DNA from: Stomatobaculum sp.
GTDB lineage: Bacteria; Bacillota_A; Clostridia; Lachnospirales; Lachnospiraceae
DNA length: 35,657 nt
Reading direction: 5' to 3'
NCBI GenBank assembly: GCA_017449925.1
Contig: JAFSYO010000094.1
Location: 1 to 35,657, forward strand
The translations under genes were made by a program, and so were the position numbers. Shown here piece after piece: positions 7,696 to 15,959 of the stretch. Position 1 is the stretch's first letter, and the number at the start of each line of letters is the position of its first letter. The notes beneath the pieces were generated by a model that was not told the origin of the DNA, did not search any database, and was given only the letters and a program-made list of their open reading frames with translations.

Positions 7696-7995
7696 ATGAA
7701 CAAATACGAATTAACGCTTGTTCTGAACGGAAAGCTCGAAGAAGACGCGAAGGCGGCAGCGCTGGAGAGGGTACAGGAGACTATTGCCCGCTTCAACGGA
7801 ACCGTGACCAACGTCGATGACTGGGGTAAGAAGAGACTCGCCTATGACATTCAGAAGGTGAAAGAAGGCTTCTATTACTTCATCAAGTTCGAGACTGAAG
7901 ATCCGGCATGCCCGAACGAAATCGAGGCAAGACTTCGTATCTACGAGCCGGTGCTCAGATATCTGATCGTTACAGACGAAGCTGATTCTGAATAA
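7696..7995 (+). CDS. rpsF: 30S ribosomal protein S6
   Basis: Full-length S6 (99 aa), a component of the 30S platform that assembles as a heterodimer with S18. The sequence begins MNKYELTLVLNGKL and holds the conserved WGKKRLAYDIQKVKEGFYY segment (residues 43-61) and the VLRYLIV end. AGGAGG precedes the ATG. First gene of rpsF-ssb-rpsR, an order conserved across Firmicutes. It has an apparent promoter and leader of its own. Confidence 0.98.
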   Translation: MNKYELTLVLNGKLEEDAKAAALERVQETIARFNGTVTNVDDWGKKRLAYDIQKVKEGFYYFIKFETEDPACPNEIEARLRIYEPVLRYLIVTDEADSE

Positions 7996-8012
7996 TCAGA
8001 AAGAGAGAAAGT

Positions 8013-8549
8013 ATGAACAGAGTCATTTTGATGGGCAGACTGACCAGGGATCCGGAAGTTCGTTACTCCAGCGGAGAGCGCAGCATGGCGATCGCCAGAT
8101 ATACACTGGCTGTGGACCGGCGCGGACGCAGGAATCAGGGAAATGACCAGCAGACCGCTGATTTCATTCCCTGCGTGGCATTCGACCGGGCCGGAGAGTT
8201 CGCTGAAAAGTATTTCCGTCAGGGAATGCGCGTACTTGTCTCCGGCAGGATCCAGACCGGCAGTTATACCAACCGAGATGGACAAAAGGTTTATACGACT
8301 GAAGTCATCGTGGATGACCAGGAATTCGCCGACAGCAAGGGAGCTGCCGCGCCGGGCCAGAACAGCTACGGCGGACAGAACAACGGCGGTTATAACAGCG
8401 GAAACAGCGGTTATAACGGCGGAGGCAATTCCTACGGCGGCGGAAGCGGATACGGTGGAGAACAGAAACCCACTCCGCAGAGCGCCAGCACCGAGGGATT
8501 CATGAACATCCCGGACGGGGTCGAGGACGAAGGACTCCCGTTCAACTAA
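8013..8549 (+). CDS. ssb: Single-stranded DNA-binding protein
   Basis: SSB protects single-stranded DNA in replication, recombination and repair. An N-terminal OB fold (residues 1-108) begins MNRVILMGRLTRDPEVRY and includes FIPCVAF and VSGRIQTGSYTNRDGQKVYT. A Gly/Asn/Tyr-rich disordered linker follows (about 113-150, with repeated GYNSGNSGYNGGGN-type units). It ends in the acidic tip DEGLPFN, which recruits partner proteins. It lies between S6 and S18 as usual. The linker's repeated GGCGG/TATAACGG codons are a local low-complexity stretch. Confidence 0.98.
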   Translation: MNRVILMGRLTRDPEVRYSSGERSMAIARYTLAVDRRGRRNQGNDQQTADFIPCVAFDRAGEFAEKYFRQGMRVLVSGRIQTGSYTNRDGQKVYTTEVIVDDQEFADSKGAAAPGQNSYGGQNNGGYNSGNSGYNGGGNSYGGGSGYGGEQKPTPQSASTEGFMNIPDGVEDEGLPFN

Positions 8550-8605
8550 CTGAGTAGAACAGCAGGCACTGCCTGCCGTGCCGATATCTGAAGGGGGATA
8601 ATACA

Positions 8606-8875
8606 ATGCCTTTTACAAAGAGCGACAGACCCGCAGCACCGAGAACAAGAAAGCCGGGCGGAATGCGCAGAAGAAGAAAAGTCTGTGTGTTCTGTGCACA
8701 GAACGCGAAGCCGATCGATTATAAGGACACCGCAACTCTGAGAAAGTACATCTCCGAGAGAGGCAAGATCCTTCCGCGCCGCATCACCGGTAACTGCGCA
8801 AAGCACCAGAGAGCGCTGACCGTTGCGATCAAGAGAGCACGTCACATCGCGCTTCTTCCGTATCAGGTCGACTGA
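8606..8875 (+). CDS. rpsR: 30S ribosomal protein S18 (zinc-type)
   Basis: S18 of 89 aa, the partner of S6 on the 30S platform. Core motifs [20 protein letters not shown] and [13 protein letters not shown] are all present. The protein carries CVFC (Cys27, Cys30) and CAKH (Cys64, His67), a pattern able to bind zinc, where many Firmicutes such as Bacillus have lost these residues. An extended basic N-terminus, rich in Pro and Arg, precedes the core. AGGGGG lies upstream of the ATG. A 6-bp hairpin with an ACT loop (8562-8576) sits between ssb and rpsR and might modulate relative expression. Confidence 0.97.
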   Translation: MPFTKSDRPAAPRTRKPGGMRRRRKVCVFCAQNAKPIDYKDTATLRKYISERGKILPRRITGNCAKHQRALTVAIKRARHIALLPYQVD

Positions 8876-8901
8876 TCTGCGGATCAAACAACAAATGAAG
8901 A

Positions 8902-8932
8902 CCGCCGCATCCATCGGATGTGGCGGCCTTTT
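8902..8932 (+). terminator. Intrinsic terminator after rpsR
   Basis: Eleven-pair stem (8902-8912 with 8916-8926, one G-U pair), ATC loop, followed by CCTTTTC. It ends the rpsF-ssb-rpsR transcript 27 bases after the stop codon. Confidence 0.8.
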
Positions 8933-8959
8933 CATATGGCAGAAAAAACGAAAGATGAA

Positions 8960-9121
8960 AAGGACGCGTGTCCGCAGAACAGCGTTCCCTCTGTCGGTTT
9001 CACTGCGCAGCGATCCGGACGCCGCTTTGGGCTCCATGAGACCGTTGGGTCGCCGTCGCGGCGCCGCGCTGCTTGTGAAACGCTCCGGCGGGAACGATTT
9101 GTTCTTCGGACACGCGTCTTT
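8960..9121. repeat. Long palindromic repeat element, copy 1
   Basis: Nested complementary arms collapse 162 bases into one long hairpin: 8963-8974 with 9107-9118 (12 perfect pairs), 8976-8982 with 9099-9105, 8983-8989 with 9090-9096, 8997-9003 with 9075-9081, and 9007-9012 with 9067-9072. A T-rich stretch follows at once on the plus strand. The element fills the junction between rpsR (plus) and the PBP gene (minus). Its interior is almost identical to copy 2 at 24631-24747, but it has 44 extra bases (about 9027-9070) near the tip. No conserved reading frame survives the length difference. It is not recognised as a known named element. Confidence 0.88.
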
Positions 9122-9133
9122 CTTTTTTGTTTG

Positions 9134-11536
9134 TTATGGAGCCGGGCCGATGGGAACGACTACAGCTGCTCCCGGCGCCTCTGCGGGCGGAGGCGGAGCT
9201 GTCTCCGGAGCGGGCGGCTGGGTCTCGGGAGGAAGGGTCTCTGCGGGAGCAGGAATGGTCTCCACGTGAGTCACGCCGGGACCTCCGTGCACGCCGGTGA
9301 CAGGAACGACCACGGTTTCCGGTTCTGTGACTGCTTCCGTCACAGGAGCAGGCGTCGCCGCAGGAGCAGGGGCCTTGTCTTCACGCCAGGCGCGGGGATC
9401 GTATTCCGTTGTGCCCTGCACTGCCTCATAGGCTGCCTTTGCCTGAGGATCCACCGCGGTGTTGAAGTAGTCGCGCTGGCCGCTGCGGTACTCGACACGG
9501 TTGCCCTTGTCGTAGTTATACCAGGTCTTGATGACAGATGCGGGCTGTTCCCAGTCAAGCTCCGGCAGGCCTTCGTGGATGTCTTCCATAAAGTCGCGCC
9601 AGATATCTCCCGCGATCGTGGCTCCGTAGATGCCCGGCATGGCGCGGGGCGTATCATATCCCACCCACACTGCGGTGGTGTAGTAGCGGGTGTATCCGCA
9701 GAACCAGGTGTCTTTGCTGTCGTTTGCCGTTCCGGTCTTGCCTGCCGCCTGCTGTCCGCGGATATCCAGGCCTCTGCCGGTTCCGTAGGGCGCGTCCATC
9801 GTGCCCTTCAGCACATCCGTGAGGATGAAAGCGGTGCCTTCTGTGTAGACCTGGGTCTTTTCCGGCTCGCCGCACAGTTCTTCGCCTGTCTGATCAAGGA
9901 TCATGCTCCGAAGGCAGGTCCTGGAGTTGTAGACTCCGCCGTTTGCCAGGGTTGCATATCCTCTGGCCATATCACACACTCTTGCTCCGTAGGTAAAGCC
10001 GCCGATGGACACCGCCTTCGCGGTGCTGTCCTGCCAGGAAATAGAGGAAAACTCCATTTTGCCCAGATAGGAAAGGCCGGTCTTGATGCCGATGCGGTCC
10101 AGCAGCTGCCAGGCCACGGTGTTCAGGGAGCGGTTCAGCGCCTCGCGGATGGGAAGATACCCGCGGTACCTTCCGCCGGAGTTCTTGGGACCGTCTTCAA
10201 ACTCATAATCCTTGATGACGTAAGAGGGATAGTAATAGCCGGTCTCAAAAGCCGGACCGTAGTCCAGAAGAGGCTTGATGGCGGAGCCGGGCTGACGGGT
10301 GGATAGGAAGCCGCGGTTGTATTCATCCCCGGCCCCCCGTCCGCCGACGATGGCCACGACGGCTCCGGTGCTGTTATCCACTGCGACGGCAGCGCCCTGC
10401 ATGGCGTATTTTCCGTTGCTTTCCTGAATCTCGTCCGAGTAGCCGATCAGAGTATCATCGAGATGCTGCTGCAGCTTTGCCTGGATGGAGGGATCCAGCG
10501 TGGTATAGATCTTGTAGCCCCCGCCGCGGATCAGTTCCGTCTTTTCCCCGTAGGCCTCGTTGTACGCCGACTTGTACTCGTCGTACTCTTTCTTCGTGTC
10601 GAAGGTGTAGCGGAAGGGGAAGTTGTCGTTCTTCATGAGCTGCAGCGCACCGCAGTAGATGGCGTAGCTGGCCATATAGTCCTGGGCGCCGTTGCTTTCT
10701 TCGTGCTCCTGGTTGATCTCCAGGGGCTTCGCACAGTACTCCTTCAGTTCCTTTTCGGTAAGATCCCCGCACTCATACATGCTGTTCAGGATCTCGTTCC
10801 GCTTTTTCTTCGCATTCGCCGGGTGCCCCACAGGTTCGTAGCTGGCAGGCCGGTTGGAGATACCGACCAGCACCGCTGCCTCCCAGGGCTCCAGATCTGC
10901 CGCGGATTTGTTGAAATAATACCGGCTCGCCGCGCCGACTCCGTAACAGCCGTGGGCGTAGAAGTTGCCGTTGCAGTAGAATTCCAGGATACGGTCCTTC
11001 CCGAACTGAGCCTCCAGCTGCGGTGCGATCAGCACTTCAGTGATCTTCCGCTCGATGGTGCGCTCCTGGGTAAGATAAGTGTTCTTGATCACCTGCTGGG
11101 TGATGGTGGAGCCGCCCTGGGTGACCCGGCGGTTCTTCGCGTAGGAGATCGCGGCGCGGATCATGGCGATCACATCCACACCGTTGTGGGAATAGAAACG
11201 CCGGTCTTCCTGATCGATGTAAGCCTTTTTCAGCCAGGGGCTGATGTCATCGAAGGCCACGTACTGGTAGTGACCGGTATTGATCACACCGAGCTTTCCG
11301 CCGTCCTTGTCATAGATCACGGTATCCGTGATCATCCGGAAGTCGTTCTCCTCCATATGACTGTATGTCTGTACCGCGTTTTCCCGAATCTTTTCAAATT
11401 CGGGATAGATGCGCCAGAACGTGTATCCTCCCGCGCCCAGCACAGCTACCATCAGCAGGAGAAGAAGGACCTTGAAAAAACGGAGTACCGGCCGCCGTTT
11501 TCTGCGTTTTTGTCTGTTTGCTGTTGTATTAGCCAT
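9134..11536 (-). CDS. ponA: Class A penicillin-binding protein (bifunctional transglycosylase/transpeptidase, PBP1A-like)
   Basis: Polymerises glycan strands and cross-links peptides in the outer leaflet region. From the chosen start (800 aa): basic cytoplasmic head, membrane anchor at about 21-41, glycosyltransferase family 51 domain (about 60-235) with Glu110 in EDRRFYSHNG and the GGSTITQQ motif. The transpeptidase domain follows, with SAIK at 418-421, SLN at 470-472 and KTG at 600-602. The C-terminus (about 705-800) is a Pro/Ala/Glu/Thr-rich tail with APAPAATPAP- and PPETQPPAPET-like stretches, probably a cell-wall-spanning tail. Start 11536 is chosen because GGAGG is seven bases upstream; ATG 11542 is too close to it. 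It lies on the opposite strand between two housekeeping operons, with a palindromic repeat at its 3' side. Confidence 0.96.
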   Translation of the reverse strand: MANTTANRQKRRKRRPVLRFFKVLLLLLMVAVLGAGGYTFWRIYPEFEKIRENAVQTYSHMEENDFRMITDTVIYDKDGGKLGVINTGHYQYVAFDDISPWLKKAYIDQEDRRFYSHNGVDVIAMIRAAISYAKNRRVTQGGSTITQQVIKNTYLTQERTIERKITEVLIAPQLEAQFGKDRILEFYCNGNFYAHGCYGVGAASRYYFNKSAADLEPWEAAVLVGISNRPASYEPVGHPANAKKKRNEILNSMYECGDLTEKELKEYCAKPLEINQEHEESNGAQDYMASYAIYCGALQLMKNDNFPFRYTFDTKKEYDEYKSAYNEAYGEKTELIRGGGYKIYTTLDPSIQAKLQQHLDDTLIGYSDEIQESNGKYAMQGAAVAVDNSTGAVVAIVGGRGAGDEYNRGFLSTRQPGSAIKPLLDYGPAFETGYYYPSYVIKDYEFEDGPKNSGGRYRGYLPIREALNRSLNTVAWQLLDRIGIKTGLSYLGKMEFSSISWQDSTAKAVSIGGFTYGARVCDMARGYATLANGGVYNSRTCLRSMILDQTGEELCGEPEKTQVYTEGTAFILTDVLKGTMDAPYGTGRGLDIRGQQAAGKTGTANDSKDTWFCGYTRYYTTAVWVGYDTPRAMPGIYGATIAGDIWRDFMEDIHEGLPELDWEQPASVIKTWYNYDKGNRVEYRSGQRDYFNTAVDPQAKAAYEAVQGTTEYDPRAWREDKAPAPAATPAPVTEAVTEPETVVVPVTGVHGGPGVTHVETIPAPAETLPPETQPPAPETAPPPPAEAPGAAVVVPIGPAP

Positions 11537-11690
11537 TTTCATACCTCCCGGCAGAGCTGCAGGTCCTGACTCAGGGGGACGTACAACTTTGCCTTATCCG
11601 TACTATATCACAAGCGTCGAAATTATGGTATACTTCTCGTATTGACGTTTGCCTGTAAACGTTTGACAACAAACAGTTCAGGAGAATTCC

Positions 11691-13694
11691 ATGAAAGAAG
11701 ATAAGAAGACTCAGAAACTTCTCAAGTCATATCTTCGGTGGCCGATGGTTCCTGCAATTCTGTTCGTTCTTGCAGCCTGCTGCGCCTTCTTCTTTGACCG
11801 CAGAGCAGGAGCCGCAGTGTCCGTATTCGCTCTGATCACCTTCGCGTTCTGCCTCCATCTGCATATTTCAGCGCGGAAAAATGTGATGAAGGCCGTAGTG
11901 AACTTTGCGGTCGCAACGGATGAACTCCAGAAACGCCTTTCGGACGATATGGACGTACCGTATGCGTTCGTGGACAGGAACGGCGTGATCCTGTGGCAGA
12001 ACCGGGCGATGAAATCGATCGTGAAGGAGCAGAAAAAGAATCCGAAGAATGTTGAGGAGCTGTTTCCGGAGCTGTCTCTGGCAGAGCTTATGAAAATAGG
12101 AGAGACAGAGGACTATCATCTCGCCATGGGCGGGCTTCGCTACCGCGTGCGTTTCACCCGGACAGGAGAGGCTACAGACCGTATTTTTGCCATGTACCTC
12201 TATGACGAGACAGAGCTCATTACGCTCCGCGACCAGATCAACAGCGACAGGCTGGTGGCCGGCCTCATCTACCTCGATAACTATGAAGAGGCTATGGAGT
12301 CAGTGGAGGAAGTGAGGCGATCCCTGCTGACCGCCATGATCGACCGGAAGATCGTCCGGTATTTTGACGGAATGCGGGCTATTATCCGCAAACTGGAGAA
12401 GGACAAGTATTTTGTGGTCCTGCAGAAAAAACGCCTGCAGATTCTGGAGGAGCGGCAGTTCGATCTTCTGGAGCAGGTAAAGATGGTGAACATCGGCAAC
12501 GAGATGCGGGTCACTCTCTCCATCGGCATCGGAGATGGAGGAGCTGATTATGGAGATTGTGCCGAGCTGGCGCGGCAGGCCATCGATATGGCCCTGGGCC
12601 GCGGCGGTGACCAGGCTGTGGTGAAAAAGCCTGACACCGTGCAGTATTACGGCGGAAAGACGAATTCCAAGGAGAAGACCACCCGCGTCAAAGCCCGCGT
12701 CAAGGCTCACGCCTTCCGGGAACTGATCGAGAACAAGGACCGTCTTTTCATCATGGGCCACAAACGCATGGACATCGACTGCCTGGGAGCTGCCATCGGC
12801 ATCTGGCGGATCGCTGTTACCCTCGAGAAGAAGGCTCATATCGTCGTCTCGGACCAGGTGGCTGCAGTGAAGCCCATGCTGAAGCGCTTCCAGGGCGGAG
12901 AATATCCGCCGGACCTCTTTATCAGCGAGGATGCGGCGCTGGAGCTTCTGGATGAAAACTCGGTACTGGTGGTGGTGGATACCAACAATCCTGTCATCGT
13001 GGAATCACCGAAGCTCCTGGAGAAGGCGAAGACCATCGTGGTCCTGGACCACCACAGACAGAGCGAGCGCTCCATCAGGAATGCAGCACTCTCCTATGTG
13101 GAGACCTATGCCTCCAGCGCCTCCGAGATGGTGGCAGAGATCGTGCAGTATATTTCGGACGATGTAAAGATCCGCGTCGCGGAGGCAGACGCCATGTATG
13201 CCGGCATTGTGATCGATACCCATGATTTCAAAAATCAGACCGGCGTCCGGACCTTTGAGGCAGCTGCTTTCCTGCGAAGGAACGGCGTCGACGTGACCCG
13301 GGTGCGGAAGATGTTCCGTGAGAAGATCGAAGACTACCGGGCCAAAGCCGAAGCTGTGCACAACGCGGAGATATACCGCGAGCACTTTGCCATGAGTATC
13401 TGTCCGTCGGAGGGACTGGAGACTCCCACGATCATCGGCGCCCAGGCGTCCAACGATCTTCTGGATATTGTGGGCGTCAAGGCAAGTGTCGTGATGACAG
13501 AATACGGAGAAAAGATCTTCATCAGTGCACGTTCCATCGATGAAGTGAACGTGCAGGTGATGATGGAAAAACTGGGCGGCGGCGGACACAGGACCATGGC
13601 CGGGGCCCAGCTGACAGGTGTGACGCTGGAAGAAGCGGCGGAACGAGTAAAAGAAGTGATCGACGATATGATCGAGAAAGGTGAGATCGCATGA
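11691..13694 (+). CDS. gdpP: Cyclic-di-AMP phosphodiesterase GdpP
   Basis: Membrane-bound DHH-DHHA1 phosphodiesterase that degrades c-di-AMP, controlling potassium, osmotic and wall homeostasis. At 667 aa it is full length. Two membrane segments lie at about 18-34 and 39-57, then a PAS-like domain (about 80-175), a degenerate GGDEF domain (about 175-310), DHH (about 350-500) and DHHA1 (to about 660). Metal-binding residues are seen in GHKRMDID (His357, Asp361, Asp363), VVVDTNN (Asp430) and LDHHR (Asp453-His455). DHHA1 shows [12 protein letters not shown]. The canonical GGDEF signature is absent, as is usual for GdpP. AGGAG precedes the ATG; a possible -10 box TATACT is at 11629-11634. The stop overlaps rplI by four bases. 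Confidence 0.97.
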   Translation: MKEDKKTQKLLKSYLRWPMVPAILFVLAACCAFFFDRRAGAAVSVFALITFAFCLHLHISARKNVMKAVVNFAVATDELQKRLSDDMDVPYAFVDRNGVILWQNRAMKSIVKEQKKNPKNVEELFPELSLAELMKIGETEDYHLAMGGLRYRVRFTRTGEATDRIFAMYLYDETELITLRDQINSDRLVAGLIYLDNYEEAMESVEEVRRSLLTAMIDRKIVRYFDGMRAIIRKLEKDKYFVVLQKKRLQILEERQFDLLEQVKMVNIGNEMRVTLSIGIGDGGADYGDCAELARQAIDMALGRGGDQAVVKKPDTVQYYGGKTNSKEKTTRVKARVKAHAFRELIENKDRLFIMGHKRMDIDCLGAAIGIWRIAVTLEKKAHIVVSDQVAAVKPMLKRFQGGEYPPDLFISEDAALELLDENSVLVVVDTNNPVIVESPKLLEKAKTIVVLDHHRQSERSIRNAALSYVETYASSASEMVAEIVQYISDDVKIRVAEADAMYAGIVIDTHDFKNQTGVRTFEAAAFLRRNGVDVTRVRKMFREKIEDYRAKAEAVHNAEIYREHFAMSICPSEGLETPTIIGAQASNDLLDIVGVKASVVMTEYGEKIFISARSIDEVNVQVMMEKLGGGGHRTMAGAQLTGVTLEEAAERVKEVIDDMIEKGEIA

Positions 13695-14137
13695 AAGTCG
13701 TACTGTTGGAAGATGTAAAAGCATTGGGAAAAAAGGGAACTGTTGTGGAAGCTTCCGAAGGTTATGCCCGGAATTACCTTCTGCCGAAGAAGCTGGGCGT
13801 TCCCGCGACCGCGGAGAACCTGAACACCCTGAAGCTGAAGAAGGCGAATGAAGACCGCATCGCGGCTGCTCAGCTTGCGGAAGCGAAGGAACTGGCTGCC
13901 AAAGTGGAGGCGGCTTCTGTTACGGTGAAGATCAAGGGCGGCGAAAACGGAAAGACCTATGGTTCCGTTTCCACAAAGGAGATCGCCGAGGCTGTGAAGG
14001 CTCAGCTTGGGCTGGAGATCGACAAGAAGAAGATCGTCCTTCCCGAGGCGATCAAAGCCTTTGGTACCTATGAGGCAGCAGTGAAGCTGCACAGGGATGT
14101 ACAGGCGAAGCTTTCCGTCATAGTTGCGGAGGCCTGA
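13691..14137 (+). CDS. rplI: 50S ribosomal protein L9
   Basis: L9 (148 aa), a two-domain protein at the base of the L1 stalk with roles in frame maintenance. The N-terminal domain is typical: [20 protein letters not shown], then the [10 protein letters not shown] signature. The long connecting helix is rich in Lys/Glu/Ala (about 42-75) and the C-terminal domain contains [18 protein letters not shown]. The ATGA overlap with gdpP indicates translational coupling. gdpP-rplI-dnaB is a conserved Firmicutes operon. Confidence 0.98.
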   Translation: MKVVLLEDVKALGKKGTVVEASEGYARNYLLPKKLGVPATAENLNTLKLKKANEDRIAAAQLAEAKELAAKVEAASVTVKIKGGENGKTYGSVSTKEIAEAVKAQLGLEIDKKKIVLPEAIKAFGTYEAAVKLHRDVQAKLSVIVAEA

Positions 14138-14140
14138 TCC

Positions 14141-15481
14141 ATGGCGGAGGAGAACCTCTTAAAGCGGGTCCTGCCCCACAGCCTGGAGGCGGAGCAGTCA
14201 GTCCTGGGCGCCATGCTGATGGATAAAGACGCTGTGGCTGCGGCTCTGGAGATCTGCAGTCCCGATGATTTTTATTCCAGGCAGTACGGAGCTGTTTTTG
14301 AGTGCATGGCGGAGCTGTTCGATGAGGGGAAGCCCGTAGACATGATCACGGTGCAGGCAAAGCTGAAGGAGAAGGATGTTCCTCCGGAAGTGTCTGAAAT
14401 CGAATTTATCCGAAGAATTTTTGATTACAACCCCACATCCGCCAATGTAAAGAGTTATGCCGGGATCGTACACGAGAAGGCTGTGAAGCGGCGCCTCATC
14501 AAAGTTAATGAAGAGATAGAGAACCGCTGCTACGCCGATACGGACGGAATGGATGAGCTTCTTTCGGAGACCGAAGAGAAAGTATTCCGCATTCTGGAAT
14601 CCCGGGGAGCGGCGGAGATCCGCTCTATTGAGCAGGTGACAGTAAACGTCATGGAGCGGATCCAGGAGGCCTACATGAAAGGCGGCTCCGTGGCAGGCAT
14701 TCCCACCGGCTTCATCGACCTGGACCAGAAGACTGCCGGACTGCAGCCCTCTGACCTGGTGCTGGTTGCCGCCCGTCCTTCCATGGGCAAGACGGCCTTT
14801 GTCCTGAATATCCTGGAGCATGCCGCTCTGAAAAAGGGCCTGAAATGCATGATCTTCTCGCTGGAGATGAGCTCGGAGCAGCTGGTGAACCGTATGCTGT
14901 CCATGGAATCCGGCATTGACGCCCAGAAGATGAGGACCGGCCAGCTGACCAGTGCGGACTTTGAGCAGCTGCTGGAAGCTGCTGTCCGTGTCTCGGGCGC
15001 TTCCAATCTGGTGATCGATGACTCGCCCCTTGCCAGCAGCGTCGCTGAGATCCGTTCCCGCTGCAGAAAGCAGAAGCTGGAGCACGGACTTGACCTTGTG
15101 ATCATCGACTACCTCCAGCTGATGAGCGGAAACAGCAAAAAGAATGACAACCGCCAGCAGGAGATCTCGGAGATCTCCAGAAATCTGAAGGCCCTGGCGA
15201 GGGAGATAAAAGCACCTGTTGTGGCGCTGTCACAGCTCTCCCGCGCCTGTGAACAGCGGCAGGACCATCGCCCTATGCTGTCTGACCTCCGGGAATCCGG
15301 CGCCATCGAGCAGGACGCCGACGTAGTCATGTTCCTTTACCGGGACGACTACTACAACAAAGATACGGAGCACCCGAACGAGGCCGAAGTCATCATCGCC
15401 AAACAGCGTAACGGCCCCATTGGCACCGTGAACCTCGTCTGGAAACCAGAGACGACAAAGTTTGTAAACATGGCGCGATAA
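14141..15481 (+). CDS. dnaB: Replicative DNA helicase DnaB
   Basis: Hexameric 5'-3' helicase that opens the replication fork (446 aa, typical). The N-terminal primase-interacting domain starts with PHSLEAEQSVLGAMLMDKDA; the RecA-like domain has Walker A ARPSMGKTAF at 211-220, Walker B LVIIDYLQLM near 325, and the C-terminal LSDLRESGAIEQDADVVMFL block. GGAGG lies eight bases before the ATG, inside the end of rplI. No intein interrupts the Walker regions, a frequent intein site in DnaB. An intrinsic terminator follows after 10 bases. Confidence 0.98.
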   Translation: MAEENLLKRVLPHSLEAEQSVLGAMLMDKDAVAAALEICSPDDFYSRQYGAVFECMAELFDEGKPVDMITVQAKLKEKDVPPEVSEIEFIRRIFDYNPTSANVKSYAGIVHEKAVKRRLIKVNEEIENRCYADTDGMDELLSETEEKVFRILESRGAAEIRSIEQVTVNVMERIQEAYMKGGSVAGIPTGFIDLDQKTAGLQPSDLVLVAARPSMGKTAFVLNILEHAALKKGLKCMIFSLEMSSEQLVNRMLSMESGIDAQKMRTGQLTSADFEQLLEAAVRVSGASNLVIDDSPLASSVAEIRSRCRKQKLEHGLDLVIIDYLQLMSGNSKKNDNRQQEISEISRNLKALAREIKAPVVALSQLSRACEQRQDHRPMLSDLRESGAIEQDADVVMFLYRDDYYNKDTEHPNEAEVIIAKQRNGPIGTVNLVWKPETTKFVNMAR

Positions 15482-15490
15482 AGCACAAAA

Positions 15491-15521
15491 AAAACGGATG
15501 TCCTTTTGGACATCCGTTTTT
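15491..15521. terminator. Bidirectional terminator between dnaB and the ferredoxin gene
   Basis: Thirteen-pair stem (15491-15503 with 15508-15520) with a TTTT loop, A-rich on the left and T-rich on the right. It ends dnaB on the plus strand and the ferredoxin gene on the minus strand. Confidence 0.92.
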
Positions 15522-15530
15522 CTGCTTGAA

Positions 15531-15701
15531 TTAAGCCTCAACGATAGCGCCGGTGGGACATGCACCCTCGCATGCGCCGCAGTCGATGCAGGCAGCCTCA
15601 TCGATCTCGTACTGGGTATCTCCCTGAGAGATAGCGTTGACCGGGCACTCACCTACACAGCTTCCGCATGTAACACACGCATCAGTAATCTTGCGAGCCA
15701 T
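15531..15701 (-). CDS. 2[4Fe-4S] ferredoxin
   Basis: Clostridial-type low-potential electron carrier, 56 aa. Two cluster motifs are complete: CVTCGSCVGECP (residues 9-20) and CIDCGACEGACP (38-49), each CxxCxxC...CP. The protein starts MARKITDACV and ends GAIVEA. AAGGAGG lies seven bases before the ATG at 15701. It would serve anaerobic redox reactions such as pyruvate:ferredoxin oxidoreductase or hydrogenase, although no partner enzyme is in this window. It is a single gene with its own promoter, sharing a terminator with dnaB. Confidence 0.97.
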   Translation of the reverse strand: MARKITDACVTCGSCVGECPVNAISQGDTQYEIDEAACIDCGACEGACPTGAIVEA

Positions 15702-15756
15702 CGGGTAACCTCCTTATAGATAAATATTGATAAATGTTATTACTTGTATCAAAGTC

Positions 15757-15785
15757 ATTGTATCCCAGCAACAGTGAAAATTCAA
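15757..15785 (-). promoter_or_regulatory. Promoter of the ferredoxin gene
   Basis: On the minus strand TTGAAT (15780-15785), 17 bases, TACAAT (15757-15762), about 56 bases before the start codon. Good spacing and -10 box. Confidence 0.65.
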
Positions 15786-15826
15786 GCGAAAGACTATTGG
15801 ATTTTTGACTTTTTTGTGAACAAAGC

Positions 15827-15855
15827 TTGCGTTTGAAGTTAGCTTATGCTAATAT
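15827..15855 (+). promoter_or_regulatory. Possible promoter of a short plus-strand RNA
   Basis: TTGCGT (15827-15832), 17 bases, TAATAT (15850-15855), with no gene downstream on the plus strand before the terminator at 15893. The spacer and -10 region contain the inverted repeat TTAGC-TTAT-GCTAA (15839-15852), which may be an operator. Confidence 0.4.
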
Positions 15856-15861
15856 GTTTAT

Positions 15862-15941
15862 CCAATTAGTCACTACAAACAGTATGACATACAAAAACTG
15901 TCCGGACGGGATCAATCACCCGCTGTCCGGACAGTTTTTTT
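15862..15941 (+). ncRNA. Candidate small RNA
   Basis: Inferred transcript of about 80 bases, bounded by a plausible promoter and a strong hairpin with seven Ts on the plus strand. No ribosome site or reading frame is visible inside. The 5' part (CAATTAGTCACTACAAACAG, 15864-15883) is unstructured and A-rich, as in a small RNA seed region. The alternative is that the hairpin only terminates the mecA gene on the other strand. Confidence 0.3.
15893..15941. terminator. Strong hairpin terminator beyond mecA
   Basis: Ten pairs (15898-15907 with 15925-15934) plus three more (15908-15910 with 15919-15921) around a three-base bulge, with AAAAA before and TTTTTTT after. It serves the minus-strand mecA gene and could end a plus-strand RNA. 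Confidence 0.88.
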
Positions 15942-15959
15942 GCTTGCAGAAAATGATTC

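Noticed and set aside
8823..9269. Shared peptide string (FPLSVSLRSDPDA) encoded in both palindrome copies
   Set aside because: The similarity comes from the repeated DNA; the 44-base insert breaks the frame and the arms vary by compensatory rather than synonymous changes.
8918..10306. 462-codon plus-strand frame across the palindrome and the PBP gene
   Set aside because: Cys/Arg/Gly/Val-rich antisense translation of the PBP coding strand; no recognisable protein.
10463..11569. 368-codon plus-strand frame opposite the PBP N-terminal half
   Set aside because: Antisense shadow; the minus-strand GT51 motifs account for the sequence.
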